The notes under the pieces are model-generated. The model had not been told where the DNA came from. It saw nothing but the letters and a program-made list of their open reading frames with translations, and did not search any database. A DNA stretch of 64,000 bases, from the NCBI GenBank assembly GCA_029866205.1, contig JARWZT010000003.1, forward strand, positions 1 through 64,000, written 5' to 3'. Each line of letters begins with the position of its first letter. The stretch's first letter is position 1. Below are positions 44,989 to 55,537 of the stretch, one piece after another. A program made the position numbers and the translations under genes. Source of the DNA: Rhodoferax sp. (GTDB lineage: Bacteria > Pseudomonadota > Gammaproteobacteria > Burkholderiales > Burkholderiaceae_C).

Positions 44989-47900
44989 ATGCCAAAACGC
45001 AGCAACATTCACAGCATTCTGATCATCGGCGCTGGGCCCATCATCATTGGTCAAGCCTGTGAGTTTGACTATTCCGGCGTGCAGGCTTGCAAGGCACTGC
45101 GCGAAGAGGGCTACAAAGTCATTCTGATCAACAGCAACCCCGCCACCATCATGACCGACCCGGACACGGCGGACGTGACCTACATCGAGCCGATCACTTG
45201 GCAAACGGTGGAGAAAATCATCGCCAAGGAAAAGCCCGACGCGATTTTGCCCACCATGGGCGGCCAGACCGCGCTGAACTGCGCGCTGGATTTGTGGCAC
45301 AACGGCGTGCTCGAAAAATACAACGTGGAGCTGATTGGCGCCACACCCGAGGCCATTGACAAAGCGGAAGACCGGCTCAAGTTCAAGGACGCCATGACCA
45401 AAATCGGTCTGGGTTCGGCGCGCTCGGGCATCGCCCACAGCATGGACGAGGCCTGGGCCGTGCAAAAGACTCTGGGTTTCCCCACCGTCATTCGCCCCAG
45501 TTTCACTTTGGGCGGTACCGGCGGCGGCATTGCCTACAACTCCGAAGAGTTTGAAACCATCTGCAAGCGCGGCCTCGAAGCTTCGCCCACCAACGAGCTG
45601 TTGATTGAAGAATCGCTTTTGGGTTGGAAAGAGTACGAGATGGAAGTGGTGCGCGACAAGGCCGACAACTGCATCATCGTCTGTTCCATTGAAAACCTGG
45701 ACCCGATGGGCGTTCACACCGGCGACTCCATTACGGTCGCCCCCGCCCAAACGCTGACCGACAAGGAATACCAGATTTTGCGGAACGCCAGTTTGGCCGT
45801 GCTGCGCGAAATTGGTGTGGATACCGGGGGGTCGAACGTGCAGTTTTCCATCAACCCGGTGGATGGCCGCATGGTGGTTATTGAGATGAACCCGCGCGTG
45901 TCCCGCTCCAGCGCGCTGGCGTCCAAGGCTACAGGCTTCCCGATTGCCAAGATAGCCGCCAAATTGGCGGTTGGCTTTACGCTTGACGAGCTGCGCAATG
46001 ACATTACCGGGGGCGCCACGCCCGCCAGTTTTGAGCCCAGCATCGATTACGTGGTGACCAAGATTCCGCGTTTTGCCTTTGAAAAATTCCCCGCCGCAGA
46101 CAGCCGCCTGACCACGCAGATGAAGTCGGTTGGCGAGGTGATGGCCATGGGCCGCACCTTCCAGGAGTCCTTCCAGAAAGCTCTGCGTGGCCTGGAAGTC
46201 GGCGTAGACGGCATGAATGAGAAAACCCAGGACCGGGAAGTGCTGGAAAAAGAGCTGGGCGAACCCGGCCCCGAGCGGATCTGGTACGTGGGCGACGCCT
46301 TTGCCCAGGGCATGAGCGTGGACGAGGTGTTTGCGCTGACCAAGATCGACCCCTGGTTTTTGGTGCAAATTGAGCAAATCGTCAAGATTGAGCTCGAAAT
46401 CGAACAGCTGCCCCAGCCCGCCACCGGATCCGCGCTGGATGCCATGGACGCAACGACGCTGCGCGCGCTCAAGCAAAAAGGCTTTTCGGATCGCCGCCTC
46501 GCACGCCAGTTCAAGACCACTGATACCGCCGTGCGCGAGAAGCGCCGTGCGCTCGGGGTGCGCCCGGTGTACAAGCGGGTAGACACCTGTGCCGCCGAAT
46601 TTGGTACGCACACCGCCTACATGTATTCGACCTACGAGGCCGAGGGTGCCGAGTGCGAGGCCGCGCCCACCAACAACAAGAAAATTATGGTGCTCGGCGG
46701 CGGCCCCAACCGCATCGGTCAGGGCATTGAGTTTGACTACTGCTGCGTGCACGCGGCGCTGGCCATGCGCGAAGACGGGTACGAGACCATCATGGTCAAC
46801 TGCAACCCCGAAACTGTGTCTACCGACTACGACACCTCGGACCGCCTGTACTTTGAGCCGCTTACGCTTGAAGATGTGCTGGAAATCGTGGACAAGGAAA
46901 AACCCGTTGGCGTGATCGTGCAATACGGGGGGCAGACGCCCCTGAAGCTCGCGCTCGATTTGGAGGCCAACGGCGTGCCCATCATTGGCACGAGCCCGGA
47001 CATGATTGACGCCGCGGAAGACCGCGAGCGTTTCCAAAAGCTGCTGCACGCCCTGGAGCTGCGCCAGCCCCCCAACGCAACCGCCCGCACCGAGCCCGAA
47101 GCACTTGAAAAAGCCGCTGCACTGGGCTATCCGCTGGTGGTACGCCCAAGCTATGTGCTCGGTGGCCGCGCCATGGAAATCGTGCATGAGCAGCGTGACC
47201 TGGAGCGCTACATGCGCGAAGCCGTCAAGGTGAGCCACGACTCACCGGTACTGCTGGACCGCTTTTTGAACGACGCGATTGAGTGCGACGTGGATTGCAT
47301 TCGCGACGCCACCGGTGCCACCTGGATTGGTGGTGTCATGGAGCACATTGAGCAAGCCGGCGTGCACAGTGGCGACTCGGCCTGCTCGCTGCCACCCTAC
47401 AGCCTGAGCGCTGCGACCGTCACAGAGATCAAACGGCAGACAGCGGCCATGGCCCAAGCCCTGCACGTGGTCGGCCTGATGAATGTGCAGTTTGCGATAC
47501 AAAACGTGGATGGCCAAGACGTGATCTATGTTCTGGAAGTCAACCCCCGCGCCAGCCGTACCGTGCCTTTTGTGAGCAAAGCCACCGGTGTTCAACTCGC
47601 CAAAGTGGCAGCGCGCTGCATGGTGGGGCAGTCGCTGGTGCAGCAAGGCGTCACCAAAGAGGTGACACCGCCGTACTTCAGCGTCAAGGAAGCGGTCTTT
47701 CCCTTTGTCAAATTCCCGGGCGTAGACACGATTCTGGGCCCGGAGATGAAGTCCACGGGTGAAGTCATGGGCGTGGGTAAGACTTTTGGTGAAGCATTTG
47801 TGAAGTCGCAGCTCGGCGCGGGCACCAAATTGCCGCGATCAGGACGGGCGTTCATTTCGGTCAAGCAGACCGACAAGGCGCGGGCGGTGGAAGTGGCGCG

Positions 47901-48243
47901 CAAACTCGCGGCGATGGGCTTTGAGTTGCTGGCGACCAAAGGAACCGCGCTGGCCATCACCAATGCGGGGGTCAGCTGCAAAATGGTGAACAAGGTCACC
48001 GAAGGCCGGCCGCACATTGTGGACATGATCAAGAACAACGAAGTGGCCCTGGTGGTGAACACCGTGGAAGAACGGCGTAACGCGATTGCCGATTCGCGAC
48101 ACATCCGCACATCCGCGCTCTTGGCGCGGGTCACCACCTTTACCACCATTGCGGGGGCTGAGGCGGCGGTGGAGGGGATGAAATACCTGGATGACCTCGG
48201 CGTGATCTCTGTGCAGGAAATGCACGCGCAACTGTTGGCATAA
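44989..48243 (+). CDS. carB: Carbamoyl-phosphate synthase large subunit
   Basis: Synthesises carbamoyl phosphate from bicarbonate, ammonia and two ATP. 1084 residues. Two homologous ATP-grasp halves are visible: [20 protein letters not shown] at the N-terminus and [20 protein letters not shown] near residue 566, each with its own grasp loops ([28 protein letters not shown]). The oligomerisation domain lies between, and the MGS-like allosteric domain is at the C-terminus (about 950 on). A hairpin after the stop precedes greA. Confidence 0.98.
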   Translation: MPKRSNIHSILIIGAGPIIIGQACEFDYSGVQACKALREEGYKVILINSNPATIMTDPDTADVTYIEPITWQTVEKIIAKEKPDAILPTMGGQTALNCALDLWHNGVLEKYNVELIGATPEAIDKAEDRLKFKDAMTKIGLGSARSGIAHSMDEAWAVQKTLGFPTVIRPSFTLGGTGGGIAYNSEEFETICKRGLEASPTNELLIEESLLGWKEYEMEVVRDKADNCIIVCSIENLDPMGVHTGDSITVAPAQTLTDKEYQILRNASLAVLREIGVDTGGSNVQFSINPVDGRMVVIEMNPRVSRSSALASKATGFPIAKIAAKLAVGFTLDELRNDITGGATPASFEPSIDYVVTKIPRFAFEKFPAADSRLTTQMKSVGEVMAMGRTFQESFQKALRGLEVGVDGMNEKTQDREVLEKELGEPGPERIWYVGDAFAQGMSVDEVFALTKIDPWFLVQIEQIVKIELEIEQLPQPATGSALDAMDATTLRALKQKGFSDRRLARQFKTTDTAVREKRRALGVRPVYKRVDTCAAEFGTHTAYMYSTYEAEGAECEAAPTNNKKIMVLGGGPNRIGQGIEFDYCCVHAALAMREDGYETIMVNCNPETVSTDYDTSDRLYFEPLTLEDVLEIVDKEKPVGVIVQYGGQTPLKLALDLEANGVPIIGTSPDMIDAAEDRERFQKLLHALELRQPPNATARTEPEALEKAAALGYPLVVRPSYVLGGRAMEIVHEQRDLERYMREAVKVSHDSPVLLDRFLNDAIECDVDCIRDATGATWIGGVMEHIEQAGVHSGDSACSLPPYSLSAATVTEIKRQTAAMAQALHVVGLMNVQFAIQNVDGQDVIYVLEVNPRASRTVPFVSKATGVQLAKVAARCMVGQSLVQQGVTKEVTPPYFSVKEAVFPFVKFPGVDTILGPEMKSTGEVMGVGKTFGEAFVKSQLGAGTKLPRSGRAFISVKQTDKARAVEVARKLAAMGFELLATKGTALAITNAGVSCKMVNKVTEGRPHIVDMIKNNEVALVVNTVEERRNAIADSRHIRTSALLARVTTFTTIAGAEAAVEGMKYLDDLGVISVQEMHAQLLA

Positions 48244-48259
48244 TCCGCAGCTTCATTGG

Positions 48260-48303
48260 CGGGACAGTGCAGCGCGTAGGCGCCGTGCTGTCCCGTGTTA
48301 CTT
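48260..48303 (+). terminator. Hairpin terminator after carB
   Basis: 8-bp outer stem CGGGACAG (48260-48267) with CTGTCCCG (48288-48295) and an inner GCGC/GCGC helix, then a T-rich TGTTACTTTT. It lies 16 bases after the carB stop. Confidence 0.6.
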
Positions 48304-48332
48304 TTGCTCCCCCAGCTTTACCTCTTTTTTCT

Positions 48333-48809
48333 ATGGCCACTATTCCATTGACCAAGCGCGGCGCCGAGATCCTCAAAGCCGAGCTTCACAAGCTCAAGAC
48401 GGTGGAGCGTCCTTGGGTGATCAATGCCATTTCTGAGGCCCGTGCCCAAGGCGACCTGAGCGAAAACGCCGAATACGACGCCGCCAAAGACCGCCAAGGT
48501 TTTATTGAAGGCCGTATTCAGGAGGTGGAAGGCAAGTTGTCGGCAGCACAAATCATTGATCCACAAACCCTGGATGCCGGGGGGCGTGTGGTGTTTGGTG
48601 CCACCGTTGACCTCGAGGAAGAGGAAACCGGTGAACGTGTCACCTACCAGATCGTCGGTGAAGACGAAGCCGATCTCAAACTGGGCCTGATCAACATCAG
48701 CTCTCCGATTGCCCGCGCCCTGATTGGCAAAGAAGAGGGCGACACGGCCGTCGTGATCGCACCTGGTGGCGACAAAGCCTACGAAATCGTGGCGGTGCGC
48801 TACGTCTGA
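48333..48809 (+). CDS. greA: Transcription elongation factor GreA
   Basis: Rescues backtracked RNA polymerase by stimulating transcript cleavage. 158 residues from the ATG at 48333. The N-terminal antiparallel coiled coil carries the tip acidic pair in [15 protein letters not shown], and the C-terminal FKBP-like domain contains GATVDLE and [16 protein letters not shown]. Preceded by the carB terminator hairpin; followed by a DUF4149 gene on the same strand. Confidence 0.97.
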   Translation: MATIPLTKRGAEILKAELHKLKTVERPWVINAISEARAQGDLSENAEYDAAKDRQGFIEGRIQEVEGKLSAAQIIDPQTLDAGGRVVFGATVDLEEEETGERVTYQIVGEDEADLKLGLINISSPIARALIGKEEGDTAVVIAPGGDKAYEIVAVRYV

Positions 48810-48822
48810 GCGGCGCACCCTG

Positions 48823-49272
48823 GTGGCCCGTCAGCTGTCACTGTGGCTCGCTGCGGCCTGGTGGGCCGGTTTGAGCATGCTGGGCCTTTTGGTGGTGCCC
48901 ATGTTGTTTGTGCACCTACCCACCCCGGCCATGGCGGGGGCGATGGCCGCTCGTTTATTCAGCGCCCAAACTTGGATTTCCCTTGCCTGTGCAGGTGCGC
49001 TGCTGCTGCTGACTTTGCGAAAGCACAAAGCCCCAGCGTTTGACGGCGAAAGGCAAAAAATCCCGTGGGTCCCGTTGCTTGCCGGACTTGGTTTGCTGTG
49101 CGCCATGCTCGCTGAGTGGGTGGTTGCTCCGCGCATCGTGGCACGCGAAGATCTTCAACTCTGGCATCGCTTGGGCAGCGCAATGTACTTTCTGCAATGG
49201 CTGTGCTCCCTGGCGGTTTTTCACCAGTTGCTCCGACGCCAGGCGATAGTCTGGACGCCATGGCGCGCCTGA
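48823..49272 (+). CDS. DUF4149 membrane protein
   Basis: 149 residues from a GTG at 48823, chosen to avoid overlap with greA; a GTG at 48766 is in the same frame and overlaps greA by 44 bases. Four hydrophobic segments (about residues 10-32, 45-66, 83-102, 117-138), consistent with the TMEM205-like DUF4149 family. The conserved AAAWWAGLSMLGLLVVPMLF start and the AEWVVAPRI segment fit. Function unknown. It ends 3 bases from the convergent yhbY stop. Confidence 0.75.
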   Translation: MARQLSLWLAAAWWAGLSMLGLLVVPMLFVHLPTPAMAGAMAARLFSAQTWISLACAGALLLLTLRKHKAPAFDGERQKIPWVPLLAGLGLLCAMLAEWVVAPRIVAREDLQLWHRLGSAMYFLQWLCSLAVFHQLLRRQAIVWTPWRA

Positions 49273-49275
49273 AGC

Positions 49276-49758
49276 TCAGGTCTGGTTGCGCTTTTTCAGG
49301 CTAATTTTGGGTTTCGGCTTGGCCCGTTTGACATTGCCACCTGCGGTCAGGCGTTGATTGCCCAAGACGCGCAAGGTCTTGACTTCAGGGCGCTGACCGG
49401 CGCGTTTGCTGTATTTCAACACCTTGAAGTCGCGTGGGCCGGCCATGCGGTCTTCGTCCACTGATTTCTCTTTGACGGTATCGGGCAGCGGCCTCCACAG
49501 CACCAACAGCTTGCCGATGTGTTGAATAGGCGCAGCATCAAGCTCGTTCGCCAAGCTCTGGAACATGGCCTCACGGGACACGCGGTCGTCGGAAAAAATG
49601 CGTACCTTGATCAGGCCATGGGCGTTCAGCGCCGCATTCGCTTCTTTTTTGACGTTGTCGGTCAGTCCATCGTTACCGACCATAACCACGGGGTCAAGAT
49701 GATGCGCATCGGCGCGGTGAACTTTGCGCTGCGCGGGGGTGAGTTGTATAAGGGGCAT
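49276..49758 (-). CDS. yhbY: YhbY family RNA-binding protein
   Basis: 160 residues from the ATG at 49758. The N-terminal CRS1-YhbY domain (residues about 1-97) contains [47 protein letters not shown], including the family loop GNDG; YhbY binds pre-50S ribosomal particles. A basic extension (about residues 100-160, rich in Lys/Arg) is longer than in E. coli YhbY (about 97 residues). It is divergent from rlmE with 18 bases between starts. Confidence 0.93.
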   Translation of the reverse strand: MPLIQLTPAQRKVHRADAHHLDPVVMVGNDGLTDNVKKEANAALNAHGLIKVRIFSDDRVSREAMFQSLANELDAAPIQHIGKLLVLWRPLPDTVKEKSVDEDRMAGPRDFKVLKYSKRAGQRPEVKTLRVLGNQRLTAGGNVKRAKPKPKISLKKRNQT

Positions 49759-49776
49759 GCCGGTATTATCGGTGCA

Positions 49777-50478
49777 ATGAAAAAAACGCCCTCCGCGCCC
49801 AGTCCAGCACCTGCCACTGGAACGTCCAAGCCGACTGCCAAGGGAAAAAAGGTCAACAAGGCCTGGCTCCACGACCATATCAACGACCCCTATGTCAAAC
49901 TGGCCACGCGCGAGGGCTACCGGGCGCGCGCCGCCTACAAGCTCAAAGAAATTGACGAAACCTTCGGCTTGGTCAAAGCGGGCCAATTGGTTGTTGACTT
50001 GGGTTGCACGCCCGGTGCCTGGAGTCAGTACCTGCGTCGTCGCATGTCGCCCCAGGGTGCGGCTGTTGGCGATCTTGATGGCACCATCATTGGCTTGGAT
50101 CTGTTGGCCATGGACCCGATCGAAGGCGTGCACTTTATCCAAGGGGACTTTCGTGAGGCCGAGGTGCTGGCCCAGCTCGAGGCGGCCTTGGCTGGCCGCC
50201 AAGCGGACCTTGTCGTGTCAGATATGGCCCCCAATCTGTCCGGTATTTCTTCAGCGGACGCCGCGCGCATTGAATACCTGGTGGAGCTGGCCATCGAATT
50301 CGCGCAAAATCACCTGAAGCCTCAGGGTGCATTGGTGGCCAAGGTCTTTCACGGTGGGAGCTACAACGACGTGGTAAACCGCTTCAAAGCCGCTTTTCAC
50401 AGCGTCAAGCCCTACAAGCCCAAGGCCTCCCGAGATCGCTCGTCCGAGACTTTTTTGTTGGGCATCGGGCTCAAGTAG
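49777..50478 (+). CDS. rlmE: 23S rRNA (uridine-2'-O)-methyltransferase RlmE (FtsJ/RrmJ)
   Basis: Methylates U2552 of 23S rRNA late in 50S assembly. 233 residues from the ATG at 49777. A disordered basic N-terminus is followed by the catalytic Lys in [12 protein letters not shown], the AdoMet motif [15 protein letters not shown], the catalytic Asp in [11 protein letters not shown], and Lys in [27 protein letters not shown] is the usual C-terminus. TATTAT at 49764-49769 is only 7 bases before the ATG, so the message may be leaderless. ftsH follows, as in E. coli, but with its own heat-shock promoter. Confidence 0.97.
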   Translation: MKKTPSAPSPAPATGTSKPTAKGKKVNKAWLHDHINDPYVKLATREGYRARAAYKLKEIDETFGLVKAGQLVVDLGCTPGAWSQYLRRRMSPQGAAVGDLDGTIIGLDLLAMDPIEGVHFIQGDFREAEVLAQLEAALAGRQADLVVSDMAPNLSGISSADAARIEYLVELAIEFAQNHLKPQGALVAKVFHGGSYNDVVNRFKAAFHSVKPYKPKASRDRSSETFLLGIGLK

Positions 50479-50559
50479 CACTTTTTGGCTAAAGTTGCAG
50501 CTTGTCATAAGCCCTTTGCACTGCTATGGCTGATAAATGCAAATACGCTGTGTCGGTGT

Positions 50560-50587
50560 CTTGAAACCACTAAAATGCGGCGCATCT
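50560..50587 (+). promoter_or_regulatory. Sigma-32 (RpoH) type promoter for ftsH
   Basis: CTTGAAA (50560-50566) is a perfect -35 match, followed after exactly 13 bases by GCGCATCT (50580-50587), close to CCCCATNT. The ftsH TTG is 40 bases downstream. FtsH is a heat-shock gene in E. coli. Confidence 0.75.
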
Positions 50588-50627
50588 GTGTAAGGTTACT
50601 TATCTTGCGCCCTAACTGGAGCTTCGC

Positions 50628-52550
50628 TTGAACAATCAGTGGTTCTCAAAAATTGCAGTCTGGCTGGTCATCGGCTTGGTACTTTTTACGGTTTTCAAGC
50701 AATTTGATTCGCACAGTGGCGCCAACGCCACGACCCTGGGGTATTCGGATTTCCTTGAGGAAGTCCGCAACAAGCACATCAAAAGTGCCGTGATCCAGGA
50801 AGGTCAGGGCGGCACCGAAATCATCGCCGTCACGACCGACGAGCGACGCATCAAAACGACGGCCACCTACCTCGACCGTGGCTTGGTGGGTGACCTGATT
50901 TCCAACGGCGTGAAGTTTGACGTCAAACCGCGTGAGGAAGGCTCCTTGCTCATGACCCTGCTGGTCAGTTGGGGCCCCATGCTGCTGCTGATTGGTGTGT
51001 GGGTGTATTTCATGCGTCAAATGCAGGGCGGTGGCAAAGGCGGAGCCTTCAGCTTTGGCAAGAGCAAGGCCCGTTTGCTGGACGAAAACACCAATACCGT
51101 GACCTTTGCGGATGTGGCCGGTTGCGACGAGGCCAAGGAAGAGGTCAAGGAAGTGGTCGACTTCCTGAAAGATCCCAGCAAGTTCCAAAAGCTCGGTGGC
51201 CGCATTCCGCGCGGCTTGCTGCTGGTGGGCCCACCGGGAACCGGTAAAACGCTGCTGGCCAAGTCCATTGCCGGTGAAGCCAAGGTTCCGTTTTTCAGTA
51301 TTTCTGGCTCGGATTTTGTGGAAATGTTTGTCGGCGTAGGCGCTTCCCGTGTGCGCGACATGTTCGACAACGCCAAAAAGAATGCGCCCTGCATCATCTT
51401 CATTGATGAAATCGACGCGGTGGGCCGTCAACGTGGCGCGGGCCTGGGGGGCGGCAACGATGAGCGCGAGCAAACGCTCAACCAGATGCTGGTGGAGATG
51501 GACGGATTTGAGACCAACGTTGGTGTCATCGTGGTGGCTGCCACCAACCGGCCCGATATTTTGGATGCCGCGCTGCTGCGCCCCGGACGGTTTGACCGCC
51601 AAGTCTATGTAACGCTGCCCGATATCCGCGGCCGTGAGCAAATATTGAATGTGCACATGCGCAAAGTGCCCGTGGCACAAGACGTGAACCCGGGTGTGAT
51701 CGCCCGTGGCACCCCCGGTATGTCTGGCGCTGATTTGGCCAATCTGTGCAACGAAGCTGCCCTGATGGCCGCCCGCCGCAATGCGCGCTTGGTGGAAATG
51801 CAGGATTTTGAGAAGGCCAAGGACAAAATTCTTATGGGCCCCGAGCGAAAAAGCATGGTCATGCCCGAGGGCGAGCGCCGCAACACGGCCTACCATGAGT
51901 CCGGCCACGCCCTGATTGGCAAGATGTTGCCCAAGTGCGATCCGGTTCACAAGGTAACGATCATTCCCCGTGGCCGCGCCCTGGGTGTGACTATGAGCCT
52001 GCCGGCGCAAGACCGCTATTCCTACGACAGCGAGTACATGCTCAACCAGATCAGCATGCTGTTTGGTGGCCGTATTGCCGAAGAAGTGTTCATGAAGCAA
52101 ATGACTACCGGCGCCAGCAACGACTTTGAGCGCGCGACCTCCATCGCCCGCGATATGGTCACCCGCTACGGCATGACCGATGCGCTGGGCCCTATGGTGT
52201 ACGCCGAAAACGAGGGCGAGGTGTTTTTGGGCCGATCGGTGACCAAAACCACCACCATGAGCGAGCAGACCATGCAGAAGGTGGATTCGGAGGTGCGTCG
52301 CATAATCGACCAGCAGTACCTCCAGGCGCGTACGCTCATTGAAGAGAATCAGGACAAGATCCACGCGATGGCCAAGGCGCTGTTGGAATGGGAAACCATC
52401 GACAGTGACCAGCTTGACGACATCATGGCCGGCAAAGATCCGCGTCCTCCCAAAGACTGGTCACCACGCGTGCCCAGCGCGGGCTCGGGTGATGGCGGCA
52501 GCACGCCAACCGCTACGGTGACCCCTGAGCCGGCTACCACGGCAGCCTGA
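50628..52550 (+). CDS. ftsH: ATP-dependent zinc metalloprotease FtsH
   Basis: Inner-membrane AAA+ protease controlling LpxC, sigma-32 and damaged membrane proteins. 640 residues from a TTG at 50628, with GGAG upstream; [16 protein letters not shown] is the usual betaproteobacterial N-terminus. Two transmembrane helices flank a periplasmic domain (about residues 7-25 and 105-125). AAA domain with Walker A GPPGTGKT (201-208) and [10 protein letters not shown]; zinc site HESGH (His423, Glu424, His427). The Pro/Thr-rich tail is disordered. Own heat-shock promoter upstream. Confidence 0.98.
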   Translation: MNNQWFSKIAVWLVIGLVLFTVFKQFDSHSGANATTLGYSDFLEEVRNKHIKSAVIQEGQGGTEIIAVTTDERRIKTTATYLDRGLVGDLISNGVKFDVKPREEGSLLMTLLVSWGPMLLLIGVWVYFMRQMQGGGKGGAFSFGKSKARLLDENTNTVTFADVAGCDEAKEEVKEVVDFLKDPSKFQKLGGRIPRGLLLVGPPGTGKTLLAKSIAGEAKVPFFSISGSDFVEMFVGVGASRVRDMFDNAKKNAPCIIFIDEIDAVGRQRGAGLGGGNDEREQTLNQMLVEMDGFETNVGVIVVAATNRPDILDAALLRPGRFDRQVYVTLPDIRGREQILNVHMRKVPVAQDVNPGVIARGTPGMSGADLANLCNEAALMAARRNARLVEMQDFEKAKDKILMGPERKSMVMPEGERRNTAYHESGHALIGKMLPKCDPVHKVTIIPRGRALGVTMSLPAQDRYSYDSEYMLNQISMLFGGRIAEEVFMKQMTTGASNDFERATSIARDMVTRYGMTDALGPMVYAENEGEVFLGRSVTKTTTMSEQTMQKVDSEVRRIIDQQYLQARTLIEENQDKIHAMAKALLEWETIDSDQLDDIMAGKDPRPPKDWSPRVPSAGSGDGGSTPTATVTPEPATTAA

Positions 52551-52614
52551 ACGCCCTGGCTGGGGCGCCTGGCAAACAGGTGCTCCAGCAACTTCTCCTC
52601 TCTAGGGCTTGCTT

Positions 52615-53466
52615 ATGCCCCATTGGCAAACCAGCCGAACCCTGATTGACTTGGCACGCCCCCAGGTGATGGGCATCGTCAACATCACCCCCGACTCCTT
52701 TTCGGATGGCGGTCAGCATGCGAGTACCCGCGCTGCTTTGGCGCACTGTGAGGCATTGATCGCGCAGGGCGCCGACCTATTGGACTTGGGCGCTGAATCA
52801 ACCCGCCCCGGTGCCCAGCCTTTGTCCCAGGCGCAAGAGCTGGAGCGTTTGCTTCCGGTATTGTGCGTTGCGGTCAGCCTGGGAGTTCCCATTTCTGTGG
52901 ATACCTACAAGCCCGGCGTGATGCAAGCGGCGCTGGATTTGGGGGCGGACATCATCAACGACGTCTGGGCTTTGCGCTGGAGGGACCCCACCGATAACTT
53001 GTCGGGGGCACAAGTGCTCAAGCAACACCCCCATTGCGGCGTGTGTCTTATGCATATGCACGGCAATCCGCAAACCATGCAGCTTGCACCCATGGAGGGC
53101 GATGTCGTGGCGCCGGTGCGGGACTTTCTGGGACAGGCGGCGCAGGCCTTGGTGGAGCAAGGCGTCGACCCGGCGCGTATTTGTATGGATCCGGGCATTG
53201 GTTTTGGCAAGACCGTGGCTCAGAATTTCAGCCTGCTGGCGCGCCAACAAGAGTTACTGCAACCGGGTTTTGCGCTGTTGGCGGGGTGGTCACGCAAATC
53301 GTCATTGGGTGCGGTTACGGGCGCGGCAGCGGATGACCGGGTCGTGGCAAGCGCAGTGGCCGCTACTTTGGCGGTGCAGAAGGGCGCGCATATTGTCCGG
53401 GTGCACGACGTGCGCGCCACGGTGCAGGCCTTACAGGTGCTGGCGGCCACGCAGCTGGGAAAATAA
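52615..53466 (+). CDS. folP: Dihydropteroate synthase
   Basis: Folate pathway enzyme joining p-aminobenzoate to the pterin; the sulfonamide target. 283 residues from the ATG at 52615 (a TTG at 52609 is in frame). [44 protein letters not shown] and the phosphate-site segment DPGIGFGKT, plus LAGWSRKS, are all present. It lies between ftsH and glmM, the same order as in E. coli. Confidence 0.97.
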   Translation: MPHWQTSRTLIDLARPQVMGIVNITPDSFSDGGQHASTRAALAHCEALIAQGADLLDLGAESTRPGAQPLSQAQELERLLPVLCVAVSLGVPISVDTYKPGVMQAALDLGADIINDVWALRWRDPTDNLSGAQVLKQHPHCGVCLMHMHGNPQTMQLAPMEGDVVAPVRDFLGQAAQALVEQGVDPARICMDPGIGFGKTVAQNFSLLARQQELLQPGFALLAGWSRKSSLGAVTGAAADDRVVASAVAATLAVQKGAHIVRVHDVRATVQALQVLAATQLGK

Positions 53467-53488
53467 GACAAACAAAAAGGATGGATGC

Positions 53489-54817
53489 ATGAAACGCGAA
53501 TATTTTGGTACGGACGGCATCCGTGGAACCGTGGGGCAAGCACCGATTACCCCGGATTTTGTGCTCCGATTGGCCCATGCGGTGGGTCAGGTGCTTCGTA
53601 AAACGGAGGCACGCCCCGTGGTGTTGATCGGCAAGGACACCCGTATTTCCGGCTACATGCTGGAAAGCGCCTTGGAGAGTGGCTTCAACTCTGCGGGTGT
53701 GGACGTGGTCTTGCTCGGGCCCTTGCCTACGCCGGGTGTGGCTTACTTGACGCGGGCGCGGCGGGCGTCTTTGGGTGTGGTAATCAGCGCAAGTCACAAC
53801 GCGTTTGAGGACAACGGTATCAAGTTCTTCAGTGCCCAGGGCACCAAATTGTCTGAGGCCTGGGAACTGGACGTGGAAGCGGCACTACAAATTGCGCCGC
53901 AATGGGCCCAATCCGCCGGTTTGGGAAAAGCCCGACGCCTGGACGATGCGTCCGGCCGCTATATCGAATTTTGCAAGAGCACATTTGCCAACGACCTGAC
54001 GCTGAAGGGCCTGAAAATCGTGGTGGACGCCGCTCACGGCGCCGCCTACCAGATAGCGCCCAAGGTGTTTCATGAACTGGGTGCCGATGTCGTCGCCATT
54101 GGCTGCGCCCCTGACGGACTGAATATCAATTTTCAGGTCGGTGCGACCCACCCCGAAGCCTTGGTGGCTGCGGTGAAGGAACACAAGGCAGACTTTGGCG
54201 TGGCGCTCGACGGCGACGCCGACCGCCTGCAAATGGTGGACGCCCAAGGCCGCCTGTACAACGGTGACGAACTGCTTTACCTGATGGTGGACGACCGACT
54301 GCGTCGGGGTGAGGCACTTCCGGGCGCCGTGGGCACCTTAATGACCAATATGGCGGTAGAGCTGGCCCTGAAAAGCCGGGGTGTTGAACTGGTGCGCGCC
54401 AAGGTCGGCGACCGCTACGTGCTGGAGGCGATGGAGGCGCGTGGTTGGATTTTGGGTGGTGAGGGCTCGGGTCATTTGCTGGCCCTGGACAAACACACCA
54501 CCGGCGATGGCCTGATTTCTGCGCTGCAGGTGTTGCAGGCCTGCGTGCGGGCAGGCAAGAGCATGGCCGACTTACTGGCAGATGTGACGCTGTTTCCGCA
54601 AACCCTGCTCAATGTACGTTTGCGCCCTGGCACGGATTGGCAGGCCAATGCCGCACTCAAGGAGCAAACGCTGGCCGCAGAGCAAGAGCTGGGGCAAAGT
54701 GGTCGTGTGTTGATTCGCGCAAGCGGTACCGAGCCCCTAGTGCGCGTGATGGTGGAGGCGCGCGACCCTGCGCAGGCCTTGCGCTGGGCCCAGCGTATCG
54801 CGGACACATTGCAGTGA
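53489..54817 (+). CDS. glmM: Phosphoglucosamine mutase
   Basis: Converts glucosamine-6-phosphate to glucosamine-1-phosphate for peptidoglycan and LPS. 442 residues from the ATG at 53489. The N-terminus [15 protein letters not shown] is characteristic. The phosphoserine is Ser102 in [13 protein letters not shown], the Mg2+ loop is [11 protein letters not shown], and the sugar-specificity loop GEGSGHLL follows. The C-terminal [14 protein letters not shown] phosphate-binding motif is intact. 22 bases after folP. Confidence 0.97.
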   Translation: MKREYFGTDGIRGTVGQAPITPDFVLRLAHAVGQVLRKTEARPVVLIGKDTRISGYMLESALESGFNSAGVDVVLLGPLPTPGVAYLTRARRASLGVVISASHNAFEDNGIKFFSAQGTKLSEAWELDVEAALQIAPQWAQSAGLGKARRLDDASGRYIEFCKSTFANDLTLKGLKIVVDAAHGAAYQIAPKVFHELGADVVAIGCAPDGLNINFQVGATHPEALVAAVKEHKADFGVALDGDADRLQMVDAQGRLYNGDELLYLMVDDRLRRGEALPGAVGTLMTNMAVELALKSRGVELVRAKVGDRYVLEAMEARGWILGGEGSGHLLALDKHTTGDGLISALQVLQACVRAGKSMADLLADVTLFPQTLLNVRLRPGTDWQANAALKEQTLAAEQELGQSGRVLIRASGTEPLVRVMVEARDPAQALRWAQRIADTLQ

Positions 54818-55371
54818 ATGCCCAAGCGCCAAGCAGCGCCGCCCCGCAGGATGCGGTGACAAGAGTGGCAAGGGTTGCAGCAGTGCACGTTTGCCGCGCA
54901 GATTACGCCAATCCGCGCCATGCGCAGGTGCTGGTGGATATGTTGGACGCCTATGCCCGCGACCCCATGGGCGGGGCTGAGCCACTAAGTGACTTTGCCA
55001 AGCGCAACCTGATCGCCTGTCTGGCGGCACGTCCCCAGGCCTTCAGTGTGTTGGCCTTTGAATCTGCGGACGAACAAACTCCGATGGGTTTGATCAACTG
55101 CATCGAAGGTTTCTCGACCTTTGCCTGCAAGCCGCTGGTTAATGTGCACGACGTGGTGGTGCTGCCCGCTTACCGGGGGCAGGGCTTGGCTGAGCGCATG
55201 TTTGCCTTGGTGTACGCCATTGCGCACGAGCGGGGCGCTTGCAAGCTGACCTTGGAGGTCTTGTCGGGCAATCTGAGCGCGTTACGGCTGTACACCCGGC
55301 TAGGGTTTGCCCAATACCAGCTCGACCCGGCCGCGGGTAATGCACAGTTTATGCAGAAGTGGCTGGACTGA
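54814..55371 (+). CDS. GNAT family N-acetyltransferase
   Basis: 185 residues from a GTG at 54814 that overlaps the glmM stop by 4 bases (GTGA). GNAT core with [33 protein letters not shown], where the RGQG-A loop binds acetyl-CoA, and a C-terminal [13 protein letters not shown]. The overlap indicates coupled translation with glmM, but the acetyl acceptor is unknown; a link to amino-sugar metabolism would be guesswork. Confidence 0.85.
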   Translation: MNAQAPSSAAPQDAVTRVARVAAVHVCRADYANPRHAQVLVDMLDAYARDPMGGAEPLSDFAKRNLIACLAARPQAFSVLAFESADEQTPMGLINCIEGFSTFACKPLVNVHDVVVLPAYRGQGLAERMFALVYAIAHERGACKLTLEVLSGNLSALRLYTRLGFAQYQLDPAAGNAQFMQKWLD

Positions 55372-55430
55372 CAGCGCTGCGGCGGGCACCTTTAACCCTG
55401 GCTTCGAGGCGCTTAGGCTTGGCCGGAACC

Positions 55431-55461
55431 AAAAAAAACGGCCACCCGCGAGGGAGGCCGT
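55431..55461 (-). terminator. Distal terminator of the porin gene
   Basis: ACGGCC (55438-55443) pairs with GGCCGT (55456-55461). On the minus strand it is followed by eight T (the A run at 55431-55438). Second of two terminators downstream of the porin. Confidence 0.75.
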
Positions 55462-55477
55462 AAAACTTTGGAAAATG

Positions 55478-55512
55478 AAAAATACCCGGCGACCTCTGTT
55501 GACAGAGGCCGG
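55478..55512 (-). terminator. Proximal terminator of the porin gene
   Basis: CCTCTG/CAGAGG stem (55493-55498, 55503-55508) with flanking CCGG arms, followed on the minus strand by GTATTTTT. It begins about 26 bases past the porin stop. Confidence 0.6.
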
Positions 55513-55537
55513 TTTTTGCCGGCCTAGCCGGCCGCTA

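Noticed and set aside
44563..47238. An 891-codon open frame antisense to leuE and carB
   Set aside because: It is a shadow of GC-rich codon use in carB. It has no domain, crosses the leuE-carB boundary and the composition is His/Gly-rich noise.
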